Assembly: GCA_018292915.2 (NCBI GenBank)
Contig: JACVVK020000210.1
Coordinates: 227,501-291,500, forward strand
From: Batillaria attramentaria
Lineage: Eukaryota; Mollusca; Gastropoda; Batillariidae
Direction of reading: 5' to 3'
Length of the DNA: 64,000 nucleotides
The position numbers and the translations under genes are program-made. Every line of letters begins with the position of its first letter. Within the stretch, counting starts at the first letter, position 1. Positions 20,891-48,600 of this stretch are shown here, piece by piece. The notes below the pieces were generated by a model. The model saw only the letters and a list, made by a program, of their open reading frames with translations, did not search any database and was not told the origin of the DNA.

Positions 20891-20901
20891 TCTTGTGTGT
20901 T

Positions 20902-20946
20902 CCCTTTCCAGCAACGTCACTTCCTTTCATCCTGTTCCGGCCTCAG
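20902..20946 (+). promoter_or_regulatory. RPL8 5' terminal exon with TOP-like start
   Basis: The pyrimidine run CCCTTTCC (20902-20909) resembles the 5' TOP start of ribosomal-protein mRNAs, which places them under growth-dependent translational control. It is followed by ACTTCC and TTCCGG, as in TATA-less ribosomal-protein promoters. The sequence GCCTCAG then GTACGC at 20946/20947 is a plausible 5'-UTR donor, and the next acceptor is at 21231-21232. The transcription start is inferred. Confidence 0.55.
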
Positions 20947-21238
20947 GTACGCCGTGTTTTGGAAATACCGTGCGAACAATCTTTCAAAATCGCGTTGAAT
21001 AAGTAACCATCTTTCGTTTATTTTAATTTTTATGGTTGCTTTGATTATGTTTCCATTCGATTGTAAGCACAATCATGTTCAAAGCTGTGGATTTGCCCCC
21101 AGCATAGTCATTTATACTCAACCACATTGACGAGTGGTACTGAGTCCAAACACAGAAGTAACTTTGACATGACTGAATGAAAATGAAAGAAAATGTCAGT
21201 ATCTCTAAAGATTGGATTGTTTTGTTTTGCAGGTCAAA

Positions 21239-28438
<7,200 letters not shown>

Positions 28439-28461
28439 ATGTTACCTGATCTTGTGATGCA

Positions 28462-28467
28462 AATAAA
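28462..28467 (+). terminator. RPL8 polyadenylation signal
   Basis: AATAAA lies 24 bp after the RPL8 stop codon. The very short 3' UTR is normal for ribosomal-protein genes. Confidence 0.85.
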
Positions 28468-28576
28468 TCTGGACTGGAGGAAATAATTTCGTTTTGTTGT
28501 TGCTTTTGGTGGTGGAAGTTTGGTGTGGATATAAAGTTACATCTAGTTTACTGTCTCGTAGACTTAAAACTGGGAG

Positions 28577-28666
28577 GGTGGGTGAGTGTTTGGGGGTTTA
28601 ACGTCCTTTTCCACCACATAGGGTGATATCAAAGACGGGGCAACGATGAAAAAGCCAGCACAATAT
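28577..28666 (-). mobile_element. SINE family A, 5'-truncated, with 14-bp TSD
   Basis: Only the 3' body is present, on the minus strand. The direct repeat CTTAAAACTGGGAG flanks it at 28563-28576 and 28667-28680. The truncation fits LINE-driven reverse transcription. Confidence 0.9.
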
Positions 28667-29030
28667 CTTAAAACTGGGAGAGTGATTTGCTTGAATACAC
28701 AGTACACTTACTAGTTCATACAGGCATGAGTTTTTTCAGCTGCCTCTGGGCCAATTTCCGCTTACCTTTTTTTGTTATTTTCTTTCTGCCGTTCCACTGA
28801 TAGGCAACCAATTTAAAGGGGGGGGGGGGGGTGGGGGGGGGTAATCATGTTAGTTTATCAGCATTGCATGTCATTCAGGCATAGGTTTGTTCAGCTCCAA
28901 GGCCAATTTTCACTGCGTTTATTTTTCAACAGTTTCACGAGGGAAAGAAAGGGTTGGATAATTATGCAAGACAGTCTGCCTCCTCTTCTCCCCTTTTTCT
29001 TCATAATACATACCGTTCATTCTCTTTATG

Positions 29031-29206
29031 GGGGAGCCGGGGTGGCCGAATGGTAGAGCGTTGGACTCTCAATGCTCGGGTCGTGAGTTCGAATCCCGCC
29101 GGCTGGGGCCAAATATTTGTGCTGGTCTTTTTTTCTCGTTGCCCCGTCTTGGATATCACCCTTATGTGGTGGAAAAGGACTTAAACTCCCAAACACCCAC
29201 CCCCTC
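29031..29206 (+). mobile_element. SINE family A, full-length copy
   Basis: The head GAGCCGGGGTGGCCGAATGG has A-box and B-box (GTGAGTTCGAATCCC) motifs of RNA polymerase III promoters, derived from a tRNA. The body ends in CCAAACACCCACCCC. A 16-bp direct repeat CTCTTTATGGGGGAGC at 29022-29037 and 29203-29218 frames it. Confidence 0.92.
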
Positions 29207-29489
29207 TTTATGGGGGAGCAGGAAAGTCACGCCTGTTAATAGGAGTCATGCCCAAGAATATATGCACACACTCCCAAAAACAGTAGAAAGATAAAGCATC
29301 CTTTGCTCTGGTTATTGTTCATCCACTGGTCAATACAAATTTTCATCCTGATTCATAATTTTAGTGGTTGAGTCTTCATCGTCCATTGCTACTTTGTATT
29401 CTTTCCAGTGCAACACATGCCATTTTCCTAAATGGCAATACAAGTATGTACATTGTACAATAACTACAAAGCCAGCAGCTTCAGAATAT

Positions 29490-30219
29490 CTATTCGTTTT
29501 ATTATTATAAACAGTTTACACTGTAACATACTTAACCTTTACGCATCGGGACGCGAACCGGCTCGCGTCACTCTCGGCAGCGGCATGCGCGTCAGCAGGG
29601 AAGTAGGTCACTGGCCAAGCTTGCGATGTCAAAGAGCTAACTTGAGATACTGAGAGGCCATTTCAAGGATCTATACTTAAGAATACGTAAAATATTGCCC
29701 CATGTGGGAAACCTGTCTGTCATCTCAAATTAAAAACTGGTCTACACAGAAGGTGCTTTGGGAGCTACACACACCTGACATGGTACTACGACACGTGCAC
29801 ATTGGTTGGATATCGAATGCACTGAGGAAGAGTGCGAAAGCAAAGCGGGATGAGGCTGCATCTATTGAGCAACAATATCAGGAATTTGAAAGAGTGAAGG
29901 GCTGCTGGTTCATCTAATGTTTGTAAATTCATCAGTCACTCTTGACTATTCTCAGTTCTTGAAGAACATTTCTCATGAGTTTGGTGAAGTCAGCAAATAC
30001 ATTGTGTGTTCCGATTTGTCATGAGCATGAGAACTTTCAACTTGGCATAAACATTTGAGACTTGGTTATACATTAGCCTCTCCCCATGCTAAGAAAATTA
30101 TGTGGCATGCCATTAAAGAATATTTGGGCAATTTTTTTGAAAACTACTTAAATTTTATCAGCTCTGACCAGCAGGAACCCTGGGTTTACTTCACAATCCA
30201 CGAACATTTCTTCCTGTCC
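29490..30219 (-). other. Probable 3' UTR of secreted-protein gene
   Basis: This stretch follows the stop codon at 30220-30222 on the minus strand. It has no introns I can see, and TTTATT at 29498-29503 reads AATAAA on the minus strand. A 71-codon + strand frame at 29702-29917 has no recognisable domain and I do not call it. Confidence 0.5.
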
Positions 30220-38086
<7,867 letters not shown>

Positions 38087-38229
38087 CCTACAGGTCCTGC
38101 CGAAAGAAAATGATATCGGATTCATCAGGCAGGCTTCCAGCAAGCCTCAGTGTGTAACACAGGATAATTCTCAAGCACTGTGACTACGCATAGTAGTTAG
38201 TACCCTATTTAACTGACATGCACGTGTCA

Positions 38230-38230
<1 letters not shown>

Positions 38231-38282
<52 letters not shown>

Positions 38283-38311
38283 TGCGTGCATGCGTGCGCG
38301 TGTGCGTGTGT
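38231..38311. repeat. (TG)n-(TGCG)n tract
   Basis: A TG run grades into TGCG units, as at 3741-3846 and 39088-39224. Confidence 0.95.
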
Positions 38312-38472
38312 GACGAATAATGTAGAGGTTTTCACTACAAAACACATGTCATGGTACCAGTAAGACCTGTGTTGAATTTCAAGCTCATCATTGAGTTTTC
38401 AGTTCTGAGCTGCAGCCGACGGCTGAAATTTGAGTTTTAAACGAGCAAATTCCATCTTCGCTAAACCAACTC

Positions 38473-38543
38473 GTATTTTGATCCAAGACGCAGTCAACCC
38501 TTCGCTAAAGCTCAGGGTTGATTTGCGTCTTGGATCAAAATAC
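38473..38543. repeat. Short hairpin: 29/30-bp inverted repeat
   Basis: GTATTTTGATCCAAGACGCA (38473-38492) and its inverted partner ending at 38543 enclose TCAACCCT/AGGGTTGA and a 12-bp loop. A strong fold-back; it may be a MITE remnant. Confidence 0.85.
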
Positions 38544-39087
38544 TCGTCGGTATACCACAGCTTGATGGGAAATAACTGCTATTATTATTTACCTTCGACT
38601 TAATCATTTGTCTCTCTGACTTTGTGTCAGCTTTTGTCAGCATCTAATATCTATGTACCGGAATGTTTATGTGAAGGGCTGAGGACAGACGCTCTTATTT
38701 TTCAGTGACCTGGGTTCTACATTGATCCCGAAAAAAAAGAAGAAGAAGAAGAAGTAAAAACAGAAGAAGAAGAAGAAAAAGAAGAAAAAACTTCCTCGAT
38801 TTTGCAGTCTTTTCGAGTCCAGAGCAAACACACGGTTGCGCTTGTACGGAATACGTTTACCCGTCTTTGGACAGCAAATGTTTTCAGAAGATATCGGGTG
38901 ACACCCCACGTCCTGTTTGCCCTCGGCTTCTTTTCAAAAGATGTTGACATATCAGCCCGAGAAATATGGAAACGCATAACCAAACCGGTTCGTAGTAATC
39001 GAGATGAACGTGGACTTTGAGTTTGATCTTTTAGCACCCCCTGCTTGTGTAAATTTTAGTGGCGTTCAGCTGAACTCTGTCAGTGTG

Positions 39088-39145
39088 GCGTGCGTGCGTG
39101 CGCGTGCGCGTGTGTGCGTGCGTGCGTGCGCGTGCCAGTGCGTGC

Positions 39146-39224
<79 letters not shown>
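39088..39224. repeat. (TGCG)n-(TG)n tract
   Basis: Mixed TGCG and GC units pass into a TG run of about 80 bp. Confidence 0.95.
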
Positions 39225-39228
<4 letters not shown>

Positions 39229-39791
39229 GGTTGTAGTTCCGAAAATACGAGACATACAAGAGTTTCATAGCGGAGTACGACGGGGGTGATATATTCCACA
39301 ATGTTTAATAGTAAACTAAAAGTGAGCTGGAACCTTTTCAATGATTTCACAGGAACCACTTACTCCCTAACACCTACGTTGGAAAGAATAAGAAAGAAAT
39401 ACTTAAATCGAAGACTAGTTCTCTAGACGTGGATTTTTTTCTCCGAAAAATTAAGCACAGAATGCTCTTTCATATTCAAGTTCACGAGAGAAATGGCAAA
39501 TAATGTAACCACACTGGGTAGGGACGTAATGTTGTTTCAATAATTGAGAGAATTGCGAGAATCTTATTATCATGATGAGATTATTGTAGTCGCGGTGTAA
39601 TGCAAATACCAGCACAACCGTGACTGAAATTTAAACAAACAAACAAACAACAGGCAAAACAGGAAAAAACAAAAAACAACAACAAAAAAAGGGGGGAGAA
39701 AGAAAAACTGAAAAACAAGCCCGCAGTCTTATTATCATGAACAGAAAATTACCGAGTATTCCATATTAACCTCAGAGACAGTTTTCTGAAA

Positions 39792-39925
39792 ATAGAGCGT
39801 TGGGTTGTCAATGCTTGGGTCATGAGTTCGAATCCCGGCTGGGCTGGAGCAAAAAAAAAAAAAAAAAAAAAGTACTGGATGTTTCATTTCCCTTACGTGG
39901 TGGATAAGGACGTTGAGTAAATCTT
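39792..39925 (+). mobile_element. SINE family A, decayed partial copy
   Basis: AGAGCGTTGGGTTGTCAATG, then GAGTTCGAATCCCGGCTGGG, an A run, then TACGTGGTGGATAAGGACGTT match the family head and body, with the central part replaced by poly-A. Confidence 0.75.
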
Positions 39926-41070
39926 ACCGAGTGAGTTTGGGGGTGTGCACCAGTGGCTTCAATTTAAAAAAAAATCATAATTAGTTTAGTCTGCATGCCA
40001 GTGGATTTTAAATTTGCCTTAGTACGTGGGAGTGTCAGTTGCACTTTGATTATACCCGTGTCGGTTTGCTGCAATAAGAGCCCCGCGTCAAGGAACCGTA
40101 AATCTTGCCTGACTTTCGCATACAGGGCCCAAACCGAAAAAGAGTCACAAACGTGGAATACCAGGCTCGTGCGAGGTACGAAATGTGCTCACGTGCCCGT
40201 GAACAACTGACGGAACCCGCAATCAAAAAGCCAACAACTTGAAACTGACTCAGTGAAAACGTTAGAATGATGGCGGACAGAAATCGTGCGGCGGCTTACC
40301 TGGCTCGTGGTTCTCTACGCCGGAGAGTGTATGGACAGCAATGCTGCTGGTTAAGTCTGACAGAGGTTATGATTATATATGCGTGTCAGTGTTTACATAA
40401 GCCAAAAAAGTCGCTGTAGAGACTTGTAGGTTTGCCCCACTGGGGAGGGATCCACTTGGTCTAGAGTGTAATCCATCCGCTTCAGTGTGTGTATAGAGTC
40501 GGACGCATACAGAGACGTACGTACGAAGATATTACAACGAATAAAGGCGTTGCTCACCGAGAATTTTCGCGAGCGATATCACTATCATGTCAGTCTGGCA
40601 AACGTAATATCGAGTTCATGAAAACTTACTCAGTCACGGTTGTACAAGTAGCATATACATCACGGATTGTACGCCGGTACACTAGACCTTGATTTTTTTT
40701 TAAAAATCGAACATTGGAAAAAGTCTTGAGTATCAAGCATGACTCGGCAGCATGCGCTATGGTCCCATCAGTCACTGAGAGACACACATAACATGTGTCT
40801 GCATCACTCAAACCGGCGCCGGACAGACTGTTAAACACTGATCTTGACTCAGTCGTAGTCACCGTGACTATGATAAAATCTTTCCGTACACATAGACTAA
40901 TGCAAATTCAGTTTAACGAACCTCTGGCTTCAGTAAGTGCAATTTTATCTTATTTTGTCAGCTGACTTGACAACGAGAATAGCTCAGTGACAGGTTTATT
41001 TTCACTGAATCCGAGAACAGAGACATAGTGTATCTGTGTTGGTCACTGAGTCTCTTCCAAGATTGAACAG

Positions 41071-41546
41071 GGGATTTGGTCTAGTGGTTAAGGCATCCGA
41101 CTTCGGATCCTGAGCTGCCTGGTTCGAGTCCCCGGTGGGCAGGGGTTGGATTTTTCCTTTAAGTTACCATATCGAGTCAAATCCATGTGCAGACTCGTTT
41201 ACGGTGCCTGTCTCGCCTCCGTGTACACACGCACGCACAAATATCAAGTGTGCACGCAAAAAATCCCACGTTCATCTTTCCAAGAAGAGTAGGCTGTGGC
41301 CGCCGGTGGCGTGGTAAACTGACAGAAATCAGCACCAAAGACCTTGGAATCGGATCTTTGGAAATACTGTCGCACGCCGCGGCACCAGAGTGAATAGCAG
41401 GGAGGAGGTTTGCACATAAAGTAGCGCTTAGCGGCAGCAGGCTTTCCCTGCTTCGTCCTCCAGCCCTGCGGCGCCATGAGCATCTCAGTAGAGATGGTTA
41501 CGTGCGCCGAGGGAGAAGTCTATCATACCATACCATACCATACCAA
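41071..41546 (+). mobile_element. SINE family D (tRNA-derived) upstream of INTS4
   Basis: The head GGGATTTGGTCTAGTGGTTAAGG and GGTTCGAGTCCCCGGTGGG give clear A and B boxes. A body of about 370 bp follows and ends in a (TACCA)n tail at 41526-41546. It lies 250 bp upstream of the INTS4 start codon, so it may overlap the promoter region. Confidence 0.75.
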
Positions 41547-41794
41547 GCCGGCGGTGATGGTTCTGTACTCAGTGTATAATTTAAGCCATTGCCTTTTTCA
41601 GGGGCTGCTCCATTACACGCCCTATCAAGTGGAGTGCCGTGCTTGAGCAACCTCGCATTTCTGTATCAAATTAATGGTGTCCGCATCTTGACCCAAGGTA
41701 AGCACAATCCACTGGGTCATCGGGACATACCACGGGTGACCTCCCTTGCAGGGCTCTTTCCTGAAGGAGACGAAAAGAGTAGTTATTTGTCAAG

Positions 41795-42965
41795 ATGGCT
41801 GCAAAATTGAAGAAGAGAGCACTAGCGGAGTTCAGTCATGTCATTCAGGTAATAAAGCAACCGATAATGAGTGCCATTTTAAATTATTATGCCAGCTGTA
41901 ACCGCGGTTCACTTGTGCTATGCATTTGATTGTTCCCTTTTCACGTTTTCTACTTTAGATCGATTTACGTACCGGCACATTTCTGTAAGTCTGTCGTCTC
42001 TCTCTCTCTCTCCCGAAATAGAAACTGAGACTGGTTGTTCTTGCGAAACGGCCACAGCCTTGTTGCTTTGGCACCGTCTTTTTGGAAGAGACAGCTGTGA
42101 GAAGGGTGCGTCAGTTTACTGTGTGTAAACAAATTCAGTTTTTTTTTTTTTTTTTCCAGGAGGAACCCAAACCGATTAAGAGGCTGCGGCTCATACAGAA
42201 GCCTGTTCCACAAGAGATCCACCTCAATCTCCAGAGTGCAAGCACACCACAAGAGGCTCTGCACGCTCTAGTGAACTTGGAGCAGAAGTTTCCGCTGGAC
42301 CAGACATCAGCTGAGAGAATTTTCCCAGAGTTGATGGAACATTACAATGGTAGCCGTGATGCCCTGGTGCGCAGCAAGATTCTCGTGTTGTTGGGGCGGT
42401 TGGCTCTTGTACCAAGCTTTAATCCTCAGGTCATTTCGGATCAACTTTTGCCGAAACTCAAAACGAAAGGTACCTTTTGTGTGTATGTTCTTCTATTCTG
42501 CTGTAAAGTGGTATTATTGATAAAAAAATCTTTCTCTCTTTGTTTTTGTTCTAAATGCCTGTTCAGTATAACTTGGAGGTGACTGTCCCACAAAACTTGG
42601 AGTTTCTAAGATATGACATTGGAAATTTGTTGTGCAGAGTCAAATAAAGTGTTGAGCAACATGGTGTCCGTCCTGACGACCATTGGCTGCTGCCTTCCGA
42701 ACAGTCAAGCCTTTCATGTTCAGCTTGTAACTGCAGCATGCACGGTATGTTAACTCTAGCAGTTTGGTGTGCTTTCACTTAATTTTGTTTTCTATCGTGC
42801 TCTTAGCGATTTTAAGCTTTGTCACTATATGTCAGTATTGTACTTTGTAGTTGTATTAATTAAGTTACGTTGGCACTGTCTGATAAAATGAAGTTGCATT
42901 TCAAAGATAGGATTTCCTGGATTTTTGGCTCCCTTGTGTAACAATGGGAGTCTATGTATTAACCC

Positions 42966-42998
<33 letters not shown>

Positions 42999-45660
42999 TG
43001 TGTGTGTGTGTGTCCAGAAAACTTTAACATTGTCATTTTCTCAAAATCTACAAACAGCAGAGGCACCAAACTTGGCATGCTGATGGACAACCACAAGACC
43101 TTTCAAAACATATCATTTTGAATGACCTTGACTCAAGGTCAAGGTCACTAAAGCTTTCTGTTTGAAAATTTTACATTGGCATTTTCTCGTAATCTACAAA
43201 CACCAGAGGTTTTAAACTTTGCATGATGATAGACATTGATAAGAGCTTTACAGGTATACATGTAGTCGGTGGTCTTGTGCCAAGGTCAAGGCCGTACAAA
43301 CTATTTTTGTGAAACCTTAACATTGGCATTTTCTCAGAAACAACAAACAGCAAGAGGCGCCAAACCTGGCATGCTGATAGACAGTGATAAGACCTATGCA
43401 CACATACCACCTTAAATGACCTTGACTCAAGGTCAAGGTCATTAAAACAGTGTTGGGAAAATTTACATTTGCATTTTCTCAGAATCCAGAAGAATCAGAA
43501 GCATCAAACTATATGTGCAATGACTGACATTAGCAGCACCTTTACAGACATACCTGTGTTCAGTGACTTTTAGTCAAGGTCAAGGTCATGCAAGCGGTTT
43601 TTGGGAAACTTTAACCTTGGCATTTTCTCCAAAACAACAAACAGTAGAAGCACCAAACGAGGTACGATGATAGACAGCAATGAGACCTACCTTTCTGAAT
43701 GACCTTGACTGAAGGTCAAGGTCATTAAAGCTGTCTGTTGTGAAATTTAACATTACTGTTTTCGGAGGAACTACAAATGCTAGAGGCATCAAACTTGGCA
43801 TTATGACAGACATTGATGAGATCTCATTTGAAATTGATGAGATCTCATTTGAATGACCTTGACCCAAGGTCAAGGCCATACAAACTGTTTCAGGGAAATT
43901 TGTAATATTGCCATGAACTCAGAGCGCCAGAGACACGTTACTTGGCATGATAATGGATAGTGATAAGAGCTGTACAAACATACTCTTGTGCATGACCTTG
44001 ACCTGTGTCACAAGGGAGCCGTGGAGGCTTTTGCCTCTCTAGTTCTTTTATCCTTTGCATGCTTTCGTGAAAATGTTCACATGAACTGATGAAAAACTTC
44101 AAAATGTTGTTGCAGTATCCCCACTTTTCTGGGATTACAGATTATAGATTTTACATCACCAAAGATTACCCATTTTGTCAGTTTGTTGCTCGAATATAAT
44201 AATGCATAAACATCATGATTTTGCCGAGAGCCTTACGCATTTTGTTGATACGCCTTTTTTTAAAAAAATTCCCTGATGCAGAATCATCAATTCCAGTGCC
44301 ATCCTTGGATTGCAGTTGAACCAGTTTTCTTAGTGTTGTGACCTTTCTTTTAAATTTTCCCTACTAGTTATTGAAGACGACCAATCACCTTGTCCGTGCT
44401 CGCTGCCTTGCATTGATTGGAGAGTTGGGGTTGTCAGAAGAAAAGACGAAAGATGGCGACCCATCTGAGGGGCTGCTACAACTGTTGGGACACTACACAG
44501 CTGATGATGACTCCCGGGTCCGCACAAGCGCTTTCCAAGCCATGGTATGCATACGCTCTCGTGCGACACACATGCACACATACATATAATATTTAATTTT
44601 ATTATTATTTTGGAGGTTCTACTTAGGTACGGAAACATTTACTACTTTCATTTTGCACACTGTCCAGGCTGCCTGAATGGGTTTGTCTATATTTAAAAAA
44701 AAAAAAAAAAAAAAAGGAAACCACAATCCGCCTGAAAGTGAAACCACAACAGAAAACAACAATTTAAAAAAAAAAATCAGTCATGTGACTGATAGGTATG
44801 AAAAAATGTGGGGAGGGGCAGGCGCGTAGGCAGATGCTGAGAGGAAGGGGGGGCCCACTAAGTCGGGTGAGCCATACGGCCGGGGTGAAGGGGGGGGGGG
44901 GGGAGGTGTGTGTGTGTGTGTTGACTGCCAAGGATTGTGTCCTGCGACAGCAGAGCAGGGGGGCCCCACCACTGGTGGGCCCCCCCTCCTCTCATCAAAA
45001 GCAAGGGGGGCCCAAAGATATTCGGGCCCCCCTTTCGAAAATCGAACGAGGGCCTGGGCCCCCAGGGCCCCCGTGGTTCCTATGCCCCTGAGGGGTATGC
45101 ACATTTCTGCACTGAAAGCTTGTCTATAGTCGTTTATACCTATGCTGGTGCCCTTGTTCCTTTTGCCACTATTTTTACAATGCAGCTGTTGTTATGCAGG
45201 AAAGATTACTCTTGTGGTGCAGCTTTTTTTTTTTTTTTTCCACGGGTGTTTGCCGTGCATCAGTTGCCTGTGATTGTACCTCTTTTTTTTCAGTTGCGGC
45301 TGTATGAACGAGGACAACCGCTGAACCAGAGCGTGTACAGCCAGGCATGTACTGGGCTGAGTGACGACAGCGAGGACGTGAGGCGGACGGCCGTCAAACT
45401 TGTGTGGGTGCTTAGCAAGCTTTATCCAGAGAGGTGAGTATCGTCACTGTGTCACTCACTGGGTGCATGATTCATGTCCCAGGGTTTCCCAAATCCCATT
45501 TCCTGTAACTGAAAGAAAGTAAAACTATCTGTCCAGAAGGACAATTTCCTTCTTCTGCTGTGTTCCCTGTGCTGGACTCTGTCTCAGTTGACTACCAGAT
45601 ATATTCAAGATCATTTTTGCCCATGGCTATTAGAGCTGCCAACTCGAGCAGAACGCACAC

Positions 45661-45696
<36 letters not shown>

Positions 45697-48600
45697 GGAG
45701 GGGTGTGTGTGTGGGGATCGAGGAGAGAGAGAAAGAGCAGAGCGAGTGAATGTCGGAATGAATGTATCAATGAGTGTTGAATGTGACAGGAAATTGTGTT
45801 ATGTGATAGGGTGATTTATTCTTGATTTTAAGTAATTTTACTGGTCAAGACTGTCTGTTTTATTTTTGTAGTCTCATTTACTTTTTTTATTAAAATGTTT
45901 ATCAGTTGTGTGTTTTACTAGTATGCGGGCCAGAATTGCAGTTTCCCAATTTTGGAATCAGTAAAGTAGTTTTGGTGAATTTGGTGGTCTTTAGGAGTTC
46001 TGTTTTGGTGCCCTAGAGTTCTCTGTTAGCGTTGCTCCATTCGGCCAAAGCTGTGTCCTTGCTTCTTGGAAAAGGGGGCAGGCCATCTGGCGAATGTGTC
46101 AGCCCAAGGCAGTACAGGTGGGCGCGCAGTCTGCAGTTTCCAGTTTGTACCTGGAAAATGGCGGTCTGTTAGTAACGCTGGAGCTGTGGCATCTGCCGAT
46201 CTGGTCGTCAGATGGTGGATCGTGTTAGACAAATTCCAAAAGCTAGCTTTCCGTTGGAGACATGAATGATAGAAATGTTGTGTGTGTGCGCAGCATGGTG
46301 AATTCTGTGGAGGCAGGTGAAGACTTGCGACTGGTTGACGATGGGTTTGCCAAGATCTGCAACATGATGAACGACATCTCCATCACTGTTCGTGTTGAAT
46401 CTGCAACCTTACTGGTGAGTTCATTTAGAAATTAAGTAGAGATTGGACGTGTGAGTAAGAGGCAAATAACACTAACAGAATAAAGGTGGGTTGTTTTTTT
46501 TCTCCATATTACGCAGTTTAATGCTTTATGATTTGTGTGTTTAAACAGGGTTCCATGCATCAAGTGAGTGCTCGATTTCTCGAACAGACCCTGGACAAAA
46601 AGCTCATGTCAAATATGAGGGTAAGTTATTTACTTAGTAAGTACACATCCATACATTATGGCTGAGCCTTTTTATAAGTGACCTGGAATACCATTCCCAG
46701 GCCTAACCCCCACCCCCCGTCTCCAAAAAAAAAGTCCAGCCCAAGTTTGTAACTGTAGCATTACAACCAAGCAACCGTTATTGAGTGACTCCGATTATTG
46801 TTGTTACTTATTACATGTACTTAATCTGGAATGGTCTGAATTTTACCACAAAATAATGACTGACTTTGCAAATGCACATCAGAAATCGTTGCGTGTTGTT
46901 TTACCAGACTTAGGTTTTTCTTGCAGAGAAAAATCAGTGCCCATGAACGGGCAAAGGAGCACTTTGAGTCCGGAGAGTGGGCCACAGGGGCACGGTGGGC
47001 AGACGACAAACCCAAAGAGAGTCTCGACGCAGAAAGCATCAGCCTCATGAACATTGGAGCGTGTGGTGCTTTCGTACATGGCCTGGAAGATGAATATCTG
47101 GGTATGATAATGTTTTTATCTCAAGGTTCTCCCATTTTTTGTTCCTGACCAGTCATGCAAGTGATAAAACTGACATCCTTTCCAACTTTTTTTTTTTTTT
47201 TGTCGCACCCAACGCTGTACACGCAAGCCTTCTCACACTTGCTGTGTAATTAATGACCTAAATGCTGTTTCCTTCTCTAGGTGGGTTTCAATTTTACACC
47301 TGTAATTTTCTTTGCTCCACAGAGGTCCGTAATGCATCATTGGACTCCCTTTGTGAGCTGGCTTACCAGTCACCGCGCTTTGCGCTGATGTGTCTCGACT
47401 CCATAATCGACATGGTGAATGACGAGATAGAGAGTGTCCGTCTCAACACCATTAACAGCCTGCGGAAATTGAGCCGTCACCTGGTTCTTCGAGACGATCA
47501 GTTGGAGATCATTCTTGGGGTTCTGCAGGTGTGGATTTTATCCATTTTCTTCCTTGCTTTCTTTTTTATTTCTTTTTCTATATTATTTAATTTTTTGTTG
47601 TTTTTTTTCTGTAACTGTGTTTGACCATGTATTCGTCTGGTGAAGATTTTTTTCTTTGTTAGGATTTTTCCTTCACAAGTCGTGAGGCATTGCGTGGTCT
47701 GCTTGGCGACATCCGTATGGGGACGCGTGAAAGCATCAACAGCACTATCATGGCCCTCCTCGACAACCTGCGCCGCTACCCAGAGGATCGAACCTCCGTC
47801 TGGAGGTAGGGTCAGCCACTCTTTCCTTGTGCTGAGGTGTTCCGTTGACAAAAGATATTGATGCAGCACTGCGCAGTTTTTGCTGGAAGTTGCATGTCAG
47901 AATCAAGACTGCTGCAAAACCAGGAACAATGACAACAACAACACAACCCCACCTAACTCTCAATCTAGCCCCCCCCCCCCCCCCAAAAAAAAAAAAAAAC
48001 AAAAAAAAACCAAACAAACAAACAACAGTGTTGCACATTTTTTACCCCCCAGATAGGACATGGTGTCCTGATGACAAAAATGTAATAGGACACAGTGTCC
48101 TGGTGATGCAGAGACAATAGGACACCAACTCTGCCGCAACCATTCTGATCACCACGAACATTCACACACTTCATCAGACAAGCACTCGCTAGGTAATGCA
48201 CAACTGCAACTGTGAACAACAGTGTATTCTCATTTCTGAGAGCAACTCCACACAAAAGTGAACATTCAAATATGAAAAACTCATTGGACAGAAATCAACA
48301 TTTTCTCAAAATCAACATGAGAATGAACAAAATTATGTCTCAGCTCAACTGTTCAAAGTACATGTATAGTCATGATACCTGAATCACTTTTCCCTTTTCA
48401 AAGGGAGAAACTGTCTTGGTGCAAAAAAAAAAAAAAAAAATGTTTTCACTCCTCAGAGTGTTCAGACCATGAGCCACAAGGTCTTCCAGGAATGAAAGGG
48501 ATTTAAACTGAAGCTGCAAATCATATCTTTTTCTTGCCAAACCAGTCAAGTATGCTTGCAAGATCACTTTTGGTTGAGCAGGTGCCTCTGGGCTCGCAAG

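Larger units (their letters stand above)
38550..41070. other. Intergenic region between divergent genes
   Basis: This lies between the 5' ends of the minus-strand secreted-protein gene and INTS4. It contains an AGA/GAA purine run (38730-38790), a TG tract (39088-39224), a decayed SINE (39792-39925) and apparently unique DNA. A short frame at 40267-40422 (MMADRNRAAAYLARG...) lacks support and is not called. Confidence 0.6.

Noticed and set aside
29702..29917. 71-codon frame on the + strand
   Set aside because: Lies antisense in the probable 3' UTR of the secreted-protein gene and has no recognisable domain.
40267..40422. Short frame MMADRNRAAAYLARG upstream of INTS4
   Set aside because: No splice donor of good quality and no recognisable family; INTS4 has its own complete N-terminus at 41795.
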